Below, piece by piece: positions 1-7,597 of a stretch of 40,434 nt of DNA. Source of the DNA: Lentzea sp. NBRC 105346. Lineage in GTDB: Bacteria > Actinomycetota > Actinomycetes > Mycobacteriales > Pseudonocardiaceae. Every line of letters begins with the position of its first letter. Positions within the stretch are counted from its first letter, which is position 1. The notes beneath the pieces are model-generated. The model did no database searches and was not told the DNA's origin. It saw nothing but the letters and a program-made list of their open reading frames with translations. The stretch lies in contig NZ_BSTQ01000032.1 in assembly GCF_030269605.1 (NCBI RefSeq), forward strand, positions 1 to 40,434, read 5' to 3'. The position numbers and the translations under genes were made by a program.

Positions 1-252
1 ATCGTCGGCTTCCGGTGTCGTGTCGCTGATCGTCGGCTTCCGGTGTCGTGTCGCTGATCGTCGGCTTCCGGCTTCGTGTCGCTGATCGTCGGCTTCCGGT
101 GTCGTGTCGCTGATCGTCGGCTTCCGGTGTCGTGTCGCTGATCGTCGGCTTCCGGTGTCGTGTCGCTGATCGTCGGCTTCCGGCTTCGTGTCGCTGATCG
201 TCGGCTTCCGGTGTCGTGTCGCTGATCGTCGGCTTCCGGCTTCGTGTCGCTG
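1..252. repeat. 28-bp tandem repeat array, nine units
   Basis: Nine head-to-tail 28-bp units start at 1, 29, 57, 85, 113, 141, 169, 197 and 225. Each begins ATCGTCGGCTTCCGG and ends TGTCGCTG. Only two variants occur, differing at two bases in the middle (GGTGTCG or GGCTTCG); units 3, 7 and 9 are the second type. The array may extend left of the window. The unit length is not a multiple of three. On the plus strand every frame is closed by the TGA at unit junctions; on the minus strand no frame contains a stop. It lies downstream of the LAL regulator stop codon. There are no spacers, so it is not CRISPR. It looks like a minisatellite (VNTR) of unknown role. Confidence 0.95.
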
Positions 253-302
253 ACCGCCCACCCCGCCCCAAGCCCCTAACCGCCACCCCACCGTTCCAGC
301 GC

Positions 303-2576
303 TCAGTTCGTGGCGAACAAGTGCAACCGCTCCGCCAACTGCTGCCGCGAAGTCACGTTCAGCTTGCGGTAACACCGGGTCAGATGCTGCTCCACCGTGC
401 TGACCGTGATCCGCAACTGCCGCGAGATCGACCGGTTCGGATGCCCCTCGGCGGCCAGCATCGCGACCCGGCGCTCGGCGTCGGTCAGTGGCGTGGCCGG
501 AATCGCGGCACTGATGAGCGTGGCCCGGTCCGGCCGGCCGAGCCGCAGGTAGGCCTCGGCGGCCGAAGCGCGCCACGGTACGACGGCGGGATGGTCCATG
601 CCCCAAGCCGTCATCTGGTCACCGCACCGCAGGAACTCGCCGAGCGCGGCGTGCAGGTTGCCGCACGCGAGCTGGAACCGGCCGCGCGCGTGCTGGTAGT
701 GCACGCCCCACAACGACTGCAGCATGCCCGGCGGGAAGGGGTGGTCGAGCTGGTCCGCGGCCTCGTCGAGGTCGCCCGCTTCCAGAGCGGCGAGCACGAG
801 GATTGCCCGCGCCCGGCCGATTGCTACACCCCAGCCCTGCGGGGACACGTAGTCCATGGACGCCCGCGCCCACCGCACGGCCGACGGAGCGTCGCCCCGG
901 CGCCACGCGATCTCGGCCAGGAGGGAGAAGAACCCGGCTTCCCATGACGGGGCGTTGCGTTGCGGCGCGCTGTCGAGCAGCCGCTCGACCCAGGTGTCGG
1001 CGCGGTCCAGCTCGCCCGCGTAGATCAGCGCGCAGATGGCAGTGAGCTCGGGCTGCAGCGGCTGGGCGTTGGGCAGGCAACGTTCTAGGACCTGCTCCAG
1101 CGAAACCAAAGTCTGCGCGGTGGCGCGCGAGCACAGCACGTCGCTCAGCCCGGTCAACGCCAACCAGCGCAGGTCGTCGGAAGGGGCCACGCCACCACCA
1201 TCGAGGAACGGCAGCAGCGGCGGTACGAAGCAGCCCAGCCACAGGCGCAGGATCGCGGCCTCGGCGAGAGGCATCTCCTTGGCGAACAGGCTGCGCGCGT
1301 CCTCGAGCCGGCCGAACCACAGCGACTGGTACACGAGCACCATCAGCTCGCGGCCCGTCAGCTCGCCGCGGCGCGCGGCGGTGATCAACGATGGGACGTG
1401 CCGCGCGCCGATGGACGGGTCGATCGCCCACTCCGCGGACAGCAGCTTGACCAGCAGGGTGTTGCGGCGGTCGGGGTCCTCGCACACGCGCACGGCCAGG
1501 CGCAGGCACTGGTCGGCCAGGTGAAGTTCGTTGCGCGCCAACGCGTCCTGCGCTGCCTCCTCCAAGACCGGCAGCACCCACTGGTCCTGGACGTTCCCGG
1601 ACGCGATGAGCTGCTCGGCCACCAGTCGCGCGGGCGCGCCGGACTGGTGCAGCAGCCGGATCGCCCGGCGGTGCAACGCGCCGCGGGCGTCCGAGGCCAG
1701 CGTGCCCAGCACCGCGGTCCGCGCCGCCGGGTGCGCGAACCGGCCGCGCTCGACCAGTCCCATGTCGGACAGCGCGGCGACGGCGAGTTCGGCCTGCTCC
1801 TCGCGGATGCCGAGGAGTTCCCCCAGCGGGACCGGGGCGTCGCCCAGCAACGCCAGCGCGGCGGCGACCTCCAGTAGGTCCGGTCCGCCGCGGACCAGGC
1901 ACGCGACGACGGCCTGCCGGTACGCGTCACCGGTGATGAGGTCGGCGGCACCGGAGACCCGCCGGCGGTAGCTGTGCAGGTCTTGGGCCAGGGCGAGAGC
2001 GAGCTCGGGGTTGCCGCCGCTCGCCGCGTGCCACGACGGCGCCAGCCGCCCGGCCTCGTCGGGGGACAGGTGCTGCGCCAGCAGCCGGGTGACGCCGCGG
2101 ACCGACAGCAGCGGCAGCCGGATGCGGGTGCACGCGTGGAAGTCCGGCCGGGGGCCGCGGCCGTCCGAGCTGATGACCAGAGTGATCGGCGACGAGCCGA
2201 GCCGGCGCACCAGATATGAGAGACATTCAAGAGAAGCGGGGTCCGCGTGATGTACGTCGTCAACGACGAGGCACAGGGGTCCACGATTTGTCAACGACTC
2301 GTGGAACAGTCTGGGTGATTCATTGTTGTTGATGCCGGGAACAATCTGTGAAACGACACCGAGCGGTTGGTGGTGTTCCGCGCTCGAACAGACCGCGTTC
2401 AGCACCACGGCGCCGTTTTCCCTGGCCTGGGTGCTGAACTCGCTGAGCAGGCGGGTCTTCCCGCAGCCGGGAGGACCTGTCACAACGGCCGCCCGGCCGG
2501 ATCCTCGGAAGGAGTCCGCCAACAGGTCGGCCAACCGTCTTAATTCGTTGTCACGTTCAGCAAGTACCCCGTCCAC
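303..2576 (-). CDS. LAL-type ATP-binding LuxR family transcriptional regulator
   Basis: 757-residue large ATP-binding LuxR regulator, a class that commonly controls secondary-metabolite genes. The N-terminal AAA/STAND ATPase has a Walker A GPPGCGKT at residues 34-41 and a Walker B LCLVVDDVHHAD near 101-112. A long helical middle follows. The last ~60 residues form a LuxR helix-turn-helix (TPLTDAERRV ... NRSISRQL ... TVSTVEQHL). It is shorter than the usual ~900 residues but has both ends. The start is GTG with no strong ribosome site. Codon 12 is TTA (2541-2543), so translation may depend on the bldA-type rare tRNA. It lies 39 bp downstream of, and in the same direction as, the FAD-protein gene. 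Its target is unknown; the Pfa-type locus 8 kb away is possible but unproven. Confidence 0.9.
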   Translation of the reverse strand: MDGVLAERDNELRRLADLLADSFRGSGRAAVVTGPPGCGKTRLLSEFSTQARENGAVVLNAVCSSAEHHQPLGVVSQIVPGINNNESPRLFHESLTNRGPLCLVVDDVHHADPASLECLSYLVRRLGSSPITLVISSDGRGPRPDFHACTRIRLPLLSVRGVTRLLAQHLSPDEAGRLAPSWHAASGGNPELALALAQDLHSYRRRVSGAADLITGDAYRQAVVACLVRGGPDLLEVAAALALLGDAPVPLGELLGIREEQAELAVAALSDMGLVERGRFAHPAARTAVLGTLASDARGALHRRAIRLLHQSGAPARLVAEQLIASGNVQDQWVLPVLEEAAQDALARNELHLADQCLRLAVRVCEDPDRRNTLLVKLLSAEWAIDPSIGARHVPSLITAARRGELTGRELMVLVYQSLWFGRLEDARSLFAKEMPLAEAAILRLWLGCFVPPLLPFLDGGGVAPSDDLRWLALTGLSDVLCSRATAQTLVSLEQVLERCLPNAQPLQPELTAICALIYAGELDRADTWVERLLDSAPQRNAPSWEAGFFSLLAEIAWRRGDAPSAVRWARASMDYVSPQGWGVAIGRARAILVLAALEAGDLDEAADQLDHPFPPGMLQSLWGVHYQHARGRFQLACGNLHAALGEFLRCGDQMTAWGMDHPAVVPWRASAAEAYLRLGRPDRATLISAAIPATPLTDAERRVAMLAAEGHPNRSISRQLRITVSTVEQHLTRCYRKLNVTSRQQLAERLHLFATN

Positions 2577-2615
2577 CCGCTTGAAAGTAGCACTTGATCG
2601 ACCGAATTAATTGTC

Positions 2616-3074
2616 TCAAAAACTGCTCTGTTCAGGTGACTTCAGACAGTTCGTGTACCACCAACGCAGTGCTTCGCGGGGATCGCGGAAGATGTCGAAC
2701 GCGTCGCCGAACAGTTCGGCCGCGTAGATCGCCATCGAGTCGTTCATGCCGGCGAACCGGATCTCCGGGTCGACCACGAGGTCGAACCACTCGACGTCGC
2801 CGGTGGAGAACGTCACGGTGACGCCGAACCGGTCGGGTTCGCGGCGAACGATGGTCGTGTCGCAGCGGACGTCCAGCTTCTTGCGGAGCTCGGCCAGGTC
2901 GAGCGGCAGGCGCATCCGGCGTGCGGCGTCGAGCCCGAACCCGGTGAGCGCGACCGGGCGGACCGGCGGGGCCGACGACCTCTCGACGACCACGACGTCC
3001 CAGTCGCTGCGGCGTAATCGGTAGGCGGTGACAAGGCCGGCGGGGCCGGCTCCGACCACGAGTGCGGCGGGCAT
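2616..3074 (-). CDS. Shortened FAD-dependent oxidoreductase (probable internal-deletion remnant)
   Basis: 152 residues from the ATG at 3074, chosen because GGAAGGA precedes it; an in-frame upstream start at 3104 exists. The N-terminus is a good Rossmann FAD-binding fold (VVGAGPAGL, residues 6-14, with VVVVER for the ribose-binding acid). FAD monooxygenases of this type are ~380-500 residues. Here the middle, including the second FAD-contact GD motif, is absent, and the chain passes straight into what looks like a C-terminal helical tail (SMAIYAAEL ... EALRWW). I infer an internal deletion, so activity is doubtful. Codon 20 is TTA (3015-3017), like the early TTA of the downstream LAL gene. It is divergent from the GbsR-like regulator at 3177. 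Confidence 0.7.
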   Translation of the reverse strand: MPAALVVGAGPAGLVTAYRLRRSDWDVVVVERSSAPPVRPVALTGFGLDAARRMRLPLDLAELRKKLDVRCDTTIVRREPDRFGVTVTFSTGDVEWFDLVVDPEIRFAGMNDSMAIYAAELFGDAFDIFRDPREALRWWYTNCLKSPEQSSF

Positions 3075-3148
3075 GACCTGTCCTTCCCTCGATGGGCTGA
3101 ACAATCGCCGACCAGACTTCCCGGCACACCGCGCTCAGACTAGCGAAC

Positions 3149-3166
3149 CTTCGGAAAATTCTGAAG
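3149..3166. promoter_or_regulatory. Candidate operator, 18-bp near-perfect palindrome
   Basis: CTTCGGAAAATTCTGAAG has 8-bp arms with one mismatch around AA. It sits in the ~100-bp divergent gap between the shortened FAD gene (start 3074) and the MarR/GbsR-like gene (start 3177), where an autoregulatory operator would be expected. Binding is inferred. Confidence 0.45.
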
Positions 3167-3176
3167 ACTGATCCCC

Positions 3177-3632
3177 GTGATCGACGAGACACGCCGCGCA
3201 GCGGCCGAGCACCTGGCCCTGGCGCTGACGCAGAGCGGGATGCAGCGCATGGCATCGCGGGTGCTCGCCGCGTTCATGTTCACCGACGAACCGAGCCTGA
3301 CCGCGGGCGACATCGCCGAGGAGCTCGGCGCCAGCGCCGGATCGCTGTCCGGTGCGATCAAGCTGCTCATGGCACTCGGCATGATCGAGCGCGTGCCGGT
3401 GCCGGGCAGCCGCCGCGAGCACTACCGCATGCGCGACATGCCGTGGTCCGAGCTCTACACCAAGCAGAACGCGGTCATCGAGCACATCCTGCAGACCACC
3501 GACCGGGGTATCGCCTCGGTCGGCGACGGGCCGGCGAGGCGCAGGTTGCAGCACATGCGCGACTTCTACACGTTCCTGCTCGCCGAGCTCCCGGCGCTGC
3601 TGGAGCGGTTCGAGCGCGAGCGGGCGGACTGA
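3177..3632 (+). CDS. GbsR/MarR-family winged-helix transcriptional regulator
   Basis: 151 residues, GTG start. A winged helix-turn-helix covers roughly residues 38-85 (LTAGDIAEELGASAGSLSGAIKLL, then a wing with PGSRREHYRM). A C-terminal helical dimerisation segment follows (NAVIEHILQTTDRG ... FYTFLLAELPALLERF). This layout fits the GbsR-like branch of the MarR superfamily, often local repressors of an adjacent oxidoreductase or transporter. The divergent partner here is the shortened FAD protein, so it may control that operon through the palindrome at 3149-3166. The inducer is unknown. Confidence 0.8.
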   Translation: MIDETRRAAAEHLALALTQSGMQRMASRVLAAFMFTDEPSLTAGDIAEELGASAGSLSGAIKLLMALGMIERVPVPGSRREHYRMRDMPWSELYTKQNAVIEHILQTTDRGIASVGDGPARRRLQHMRDFYTFLLAELPALLERFERERAD

Positions 3633-3740
3633 AACCGCGACAAACGTCTCGGTCAGTTCGCGTCAATCGCCTCTCAAGTTCGCCGACCTCGGTGAGCAGA
3701 CTTGTCTGCGATGAGCCTGACCTGTGTAGGAGGCCTGTCC

Positions 3741-4127
3741 ATGGTCCGCGACGGGCAGGGTTCACTGCCACCCATCCGGGTGCTGATCGCGGACGACGAC
3801 GCCCGTGTGCGCAACGCGCTGCGGACGTTTCTCATGGCTACGCACGGCTTCGAAGTGGTCGGCGAGGCGGGCTCCCCGCAACTCGCCCTCGAGATCGCCC
3901 GCGACCTCAACCCGTGCGTCGCGATCGTCGACGTGCTGATGCCCGACGCCGAGGACGGTCTCGACCTGCTGCGGGTTCTCACCGCCGAGCTGAGCGTCCC
4001 CGTGATCGCCATGAGCCTGCGCAGCACGCTCGGTCCGGAAGCGCTCGCCGCGGGCGCCCGCGAGTTCCTCACGAAGGACGGATACGCGGAGCGTTTGGTG
4101 GACGCATTGCGCAATGCATGCCACTAA
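3741..4127 (+). CDS. Stand-alone response regulator receiver domain protein
   Basis: 128 residues from the ATG at 3741, preceded by AGGAGG; the in-frame start at 3702 lacks such a site. It is a complete receiver fold: acidic cluster D18-D20 (IADDDARVR), phospho-acceptor D64 in AIVDVLMP, switch S in VIAMSL and K112 in FLTKDG. The sequence resembles the receiver half of NarL-type regulators, but no DNA-binding domain follows; the gene stops after LVDALRNACH. It could be a phosphate sink, a protein-interaction output, or a NarL regulator that lost its HTH. No kinase is adjacent. Confidence 0.85.
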   Translation: MVRDGQGSLPPIRVLIADDDARVRNALRTFLMATHGFEVVGEAGSPQLALEIARDLNPCVAIVDVLMPDAEDGLDLLRVLTAELSVPVIAMSLRSTLGPEALAAGAREFLTKDGYAERLVDALRNACH

Positions 4128-4297
4128 TCCACCTGCACTGGGACATATGACGTAGACGGCGCTGGACTTCGGTCCCGTCGATTGGTGCCTCAATTAACTG
4201 GCCGGGTTCGGTCGCGCGTCCGATGAGTCTCGCTGTGAGCAAGGGCACAGTTTGGATGGTCAAAGTCGACCACCCGAATTCAGCCCGGAGGCGAGCG

Positions 4298-4534
4298 ATG
4301 AGCGTTTCTCCTCTCAACCCGATGATCGAGATGACGGCGTTGTTCTACGGCCGTCCGGGTGCGGGTGCGTCGGACGAGGCCGTGGCCGAGTGGTACCGCG
4401 CGAAGGGCCGCATGCACGAGCAGCTGGCCGCGAAGGGCGGACCCGACGCCACGCAGGAACTGCAGTACGCCGCCGCCAGCTACGAGCACGCGCGCCGGCT
4501 CGAAGCCGCCGCGAGGCTGAGGATGGCGGCGTGA
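4298..4534 (+). CDS. Small hypothetical protein, 78 residues
   Basis: ATG at 4298 with GGAGG eight bases upstream; a longer in-frame start at 4223 exists without a ribosome site. It is a soluble, mostly helical protein with an Ala/Arg/Glu-rich C-terminus (ASYEHARRLEAAARLRMAA) and no signal peptide, membrane span or recognised motif. It is the first gene of the tightly spaced group that continues through the zinc-ribbon protein, IclR, sigma factor and carboxylase; its stop overlaps the next start as GTGA. Function not recognised. Confidence 0.7.
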   Translation: MSVSPLNPMIEMTALFYGRPGAGASDEAVAEWYRAKGRMHEQLAAKGGPDATQELQYAAASYEHARRLEAAARLRMAA

Positions 4535-4869
4535 TCGCCCTGGCCCGGCGGATCGCCGCCGAGGACCGTGCCGAGGACACCGGGCTGCTGCACCCCGACG
4601 ACCGCCTCACATGTCACGTGCACGGCAAGTGGATTCACCAGTGCGTCGCGTCCGCTACGCACGTCAATCAGGTCACCCGGCACCGGTGGTGCCGCTCGTG
4701 CGCCACGGCACTGACGGTCGTGGTGGACGAGCTCGGTGCGACGGTGACCATGTGCTGTTCTCGTTGTGGTGGCGGCGAAAGTGCCGCGACCACACGACTG
4801 CTGGCCGCGTGCAACGCCAGCATCTCCGCCGCCCGCAAGGGAACTCGCCACCTCATCGCCGTGGCTTAG
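4531..4869 (+). CDS. Small zinc-ribbon-like Cys/His-rich protein
   Basis: 112 residues, GTG start overlapping the previous stop by four bases, which implies translational coupling. It has clustered metal-ligand residues: CHVHGKWIHQC near residues 28-38, then WCRSC, then MCCSRCGGG, spacing compatible with one or two structural zinc sites. No enzyme motif or membrane segment is seen. It may be an accessory factor such as an anti-sigma or DNA/RNA-binding protein, given the ECF sigma factor two genes downstream, but that is inference only. Confidence 0.7.
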   Translation: MIALARRIAAEDRAEDTGLLHPDDRLTCHVHGKWIHQCVASATHVNQVTRHRWCRSCATALTVVVDELGATVTMCCSRCGGGESAATTRLLAACNASISAARKGTRHLIAVA

Positions 4870-4889
4870 TCCTGAAGGGAACCACCCCC

Positions 4890-5657
4890 ATGAGCATCAC
4901 CCGGCTCGACACCGACGTCGCGCAGGCCAACCGAGCGGTCGTCGAAAAGGCGTTCGCCGTCCTCGAGGCCTGGGACCACCGGGGCGAGAGCCTCGGCGCG
5001 TCCGAGCTCGCCCGCCGCACCGGCCTGCCCAAGTCCACCAGCCACCGTCTGCTCGGCATCCTGGAGGCCGCCGGCGTGGTCGAGAGACTTTCCGGCAGTT
5101 ACCGGCTGGGGGACCGGCTGCGCGACATCTCGGGGATGGTGTCCGCCGGGTTCCCCGACCTGCGCGAGGTGGGCCTGCCGTTCATGCAGGACCTCTACGA
5201 GCTGACCCACGAGACCGTGCACCTCGGTGCGCTCGACGGTGATGTGGTGCACTGCGTCGAGAAGATCTACGGCCACCGCCGGAGCCCGCTCAACTCCCGC
5301 GTCGGCGGCACGCTGCCCGCGCACACCACGGCGCTCGGCAAGGCGCTGCTCGGCTTCTCCTCGCTCAACGTCCAGCGCTCGGTGCTCACCCACCTCGACG
5401 AACCCCTTGTCCTGTCGGCGACTCTGCGCACGGTCCGCCGCACCGGCGTCGCGTTCGACCAGTGCGAGACGCACCCCGCGGTCGCCTGTGTCGCCGCGCC
5501 CGTGCTGAACCGCGACGGCCGCGCGATCGCCGCGATCTCGGTCAGCGGTCCGGCCTCGCGGTTCACCCCCGCACTGGTCGCCGACCGCGTCCGGCGCGCG
5601 GCGCACGCGGCCTCGCTGGCGCTGGCCTCCGCCCGCACCGACACGGTGAGCGCGTGA
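4890..5657 (+). CDS. IclR family transcriptional regulator
   Basis: 255 residues from the ATG at 4890, with GAAGGGA upstream. An N-terminal winged HTH spans about residues 13-75 (SLGASELARRTGLPKSTSHRLL). The C-terminal IclR ligand-binding domain follows (HETVHLGALDGDVVHCVEKIYG ... RVGGTLPAHTTALGKALL ... ISVSGPASRFTP). IclR proteins usually sense small carboxylic acids or aromatics and control catabolic or carbon-flow genes. Here it sits 20 bp after the zinc-ribbon gene and directly before an ECF sigma factor and an acyl-CoA carboxylase subunit, so control of acyl-CoA supply is plausible. Confidence 0.92.
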   Translation: MSITRLDTDVAQANRAVVEKAFAVLEAWDHRGESLGASELARRTGLPKSTSHRLLGILEAAGVVERLSGSYRLGDRLRDISGMVSAGFPDLREVGLPFMQDLYELTHETVHLGALDGDVVHCVEKIYGHRRSPLNSRVGGTLPAHTTALGKALLGFSSLNVQRSVLTHLDEPLVLSATLRTVRRTGVAFDQCETHPAVACVAAPVLNRDGRAIAAISVSGPASRFTPALVADRVRRAAHAASLALASARTDTVSA

Positions 5658-5667
5658 GGTGGCCGTC

Positions 5668-6171
5668 ATGGAATCCATGTTGGACAGCAGGCAGCTAGCG
5701 GAGCTGTATCGCCTGCACGGCAGGTTCCTGCACCGCTACCTGATGGGCCAGACGTTCGGCGACACGCACCTGGCCGAGGACATCATGCAGGAGACGTTCC
5801 TGCGCGCGTGGCGCAAACCGGAGCTGGGCCTGCGGCCGTCGGAGTGCCGCCCGTGGCTCGTCACGGTGGCGCGCAACCTCGTCGTCGACCGGCTGCGGTC
5901 CCGCCGCTGCCGCCCGCAGGAGGCGAGCGACGCCGCCCTGCCGCTGATCCCGGTGCAGCACTGCCAGGAGGAGCGGGTCATCATGTCGCTGACCGTCAGC
6001 GAGGCGGTCGCGAAGCTGACGCCGAACCGCCGCGAAGTCGTGGTGCACATGTACTTCCACGGCCGCAGCCCGGACGAGATCGCGTCGGTGCTCGGCATCC
6101 CGGTCGGCACGGTCAAGTCCCGCGCGCACGCCGCGCTGACCGCACTGCGATCGCAACTGGTGGCGGCGTGA
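5668..6171 (+). CDS. ECF-type RNA polymerase sigma-70 factor
   Basis: 167 residues from the ATG at 5668, with GAGGTGG just upstream; GTG 5659 is an alternative. Region 2 is AEDIMQETFLRAWRKP followed by RPWLVTVARNLVVDRLRSRR. Region 4 is LTPNRREVVVHMYFHGRSPDEIASVLGIPVGTVKSRAHAALTALR. This is the two-domain layout of SigE/SigL-like ECF factors. No classical anti-sigma gene is adjacent; the upstream Cys/His protein at 4531 is the only candidate. Its stop overlaps the carboxylase start (GTGA), tying sigma-factor and carboxylase expression together. Confidence 0.92.
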   Translation: MESMLDSRQLAELYRLHGRFLHRYLMGQTFGDTHLAEDIMQETFLRAWRKPELGLRPSECRPWLVTVARNLVVDRLRSRRCRPQEASDAALPLIPVQHCQEERVIMSLTVSEAVAKLTPNRREVVVHMYFHGRSPDEIASVLGIPVGTVKSRAHAALTALRSQLVAA

Positions 6172-7553
6172 CCACCGCGGTCGACCTCGACCTCCGCGAT
6201 CCCGTACTGCGCCTGGAGTCGTTGTTCGACAACGGTTCCACACGCCTGATCGACCCGCCCGGCCCGTCCGGCGTGGTCACCGCCCGCGGCCTCGTGCACG
6301 GCCGCCCGGCCGTCGCGTACGCGACCGACGCCACCACGATGGGCGGCGCGATGGGCGCCGAGGGCTGCGCCCGCATCGTGCGCGCCATCGAGCTCGCCGT
6401 CTCCTCACACATGCCGGTGCTGGGCCTGTGGCACTCCGGCGGCGCGCGACTGGCCGAGGGCGTGCTGGCGCTGGACGCCGTGGGCCGCGTGTTCACCGCG
6501 ATGGTGCGTGCTTCCGGCCGCGTACCGCAGATCTCCGTGGTGCTCGGCCCCGCGGCCGGCGGCGGCGCCTACGGCCCGGCGCTGACCGACGTCGTCGTGA
6601 TGGGACCGGCCGGGCGCGTGTTCGTCACTGGGCCCGAGGTCGTGCGGTCGGTGACCGGCGAGCAGGTCGACATGGAGATGCTCGGCGGCCCCGACACCCA
6701 CGCCAAGTCCGGTGTCGTGCACGTCTGTTCCTCCTCGGACTCCCTGGCGTTGCGCGACGCGCGCCTGCTGACGTCGTTGCTGGGACACCGCGGCCACTTC
6801 TCGCCCGTGTCGTCCTCCGGCGACCTGTCCGGCTTCCTGCCGTCGAGCCCGCGCCGGGCCTACGATGTGCGGCCGTTGGTGCGCGCATTGTTCGACGACG
6901 CATCCCTTGAGCTGCAACCACGCTGGGCCCCCAACATCGTGATCGCGCTCGGCCGCCTCGGCGGCCACACCGTCGGCGTCATCGCCAACAACCCCATCCG
7001 CAAGGGCGGCTGCCTCGACTCGGCGTCGGCCGAGAAGGCCGCGCGGTTCGTGCGGATGTGCGACTCCTTCGGTGTCCCGCTGGTCGTGGTCGTCGATGTG
7101 CCCGGTTACCTGCCGGGGCTGACGCAGGAGACCAACGGCGTGGTGCGCCGTGGCGCGAAACTGTTGCACGCCTTCGCTTCCGCGGTCGTACCCCGCGCGA
7201 CCCTGGTGACGCGCAAGATCTACGGCGGCGCGTATCTCGCGATGAACTCCCGCGCGCTCGGCGCGACCGCCGTGTTCGCCTGGCCCGGTGCCGAGGTCGC
7301 CGTCATGGGCGCCGCCGCGGCCGTGAACATCCTGCACCGCAAGAAGCTGGCCGCGGTACCCGATGACGAACGAGATGGGCTCCATGCCCGCCTGGTCGAA
7401 GAACAGGAACGCGTCGCCGGTGGCGTGAACCGGGCCCTCGAGCTCGGCGTGGTCGACGAGGTGATCTCGCCCGCGGAGACGCGATCACGGCTGGCGGCGG
7501 CGTTGGCGGCCGCGCCGCCGGGCCGCGGCGCGCACGGCAACATCCCGCTGTAG
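6168..7553 (+). CDS. Acyl-CoA carboxylase beta (carboxyltransferase) subunit
   Basis: 461 residues, GTG start. It is a biotin-dependent carboxyltransferase of the AccD/PccB family, transferring carboxyl from biotin to acetyl- or propionyl-CoA. Motifs include LWHSGGARLAEGV and GPAAGGGAYGPALTD (first oxyanion region), GGCLDSASAEKAARF and PLVVVVDVPGYLPG, and GGAYLAMNSRALGA with AEVAVMGAAAAVNIL in the C-terminal half. It is shorter than the usual ~510-530 residues because the N-terminal leader is trimmed. No biotin-carboxylase alpha or epsilon subunit is in the window, so it must borrow one. It could supply malonyl-CoA to the Pfa-type synthase. Decarboxylase alpha-subunit function is an alternative. 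Confidence 0.88.
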   Translation: MTTAVDLDLRDPVLRLESLFDNGSTRLIDPPGPSGVVTARGLVHGRPAVAYATDATTMGGAMGAEGCARIVRAIELAVSSHMPVLGLWHSGGARLAEGVLALDAVGRVFTAMVRASGRVPQISVVLGPAAGGGAYGPALTDVVVMGPAGRVFVTGPEVVRSVTGEQVDMEMLGGPDTHAKSGVVHVCSSSDSLALRDARLLTSLLGHRGHFSPVSSSGDLSGFLPSSPRRAYDVRPLVRALFDDASLELQPRWAPNIVIALGRLGGHTVGVIANNPIRKGGCLDSASAEKAARFVRMCDSFGVPLVVVVDVPGYLPGLTQETNGVVRRGAKLLHAFASAVVPRATLVTRKIYGGAYLAMNSRALGATAVFAWPGAEVAVMGAAAAVNILHRKKLAAVPDDERDGLHARLVEEQERVAGGVNRALELGVVDEVISPAETRSRLAAALAAAPPGRGAHGNIPL

Positions 7554-7597
7554 TCGTGAGTGGTTTCCGTCGTTATAGCAACGGAAACCACTCACGA
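7554..7597. terminator. Bidirectional hairpin terminator, 17-bp perfect stem
   Basis: Perfect 17-bp inverted repeat (arms 7554-7570 and 7581-7597) around a 10-nt loop, between the convergent carboxylase (stop 7551-7553) and protease genes. The right arm includes the protease stop codon and its last coding bases, so the hairpin is partly coding. There is no strong U-tract, as is common in actinomycetes. Confidence 0.85.

Noticed and set aside
1..252. Possible CRISPR array
   Set aside because: Units are contiguous with no spacers between them.
216..947. Plus-strand open frame starting in the repeat array
   Set aside because: Antisense to the LAL regulator, Arg/Pro-rich composition typical of a high-GC shadow frame, no ribosome site.
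6168..7553. Carboxylase as part of the core Pfa cluster
   Set aside because: Separated by a strong terminator and the minus-strand cyclase operon; a functional link is possible but not shown.
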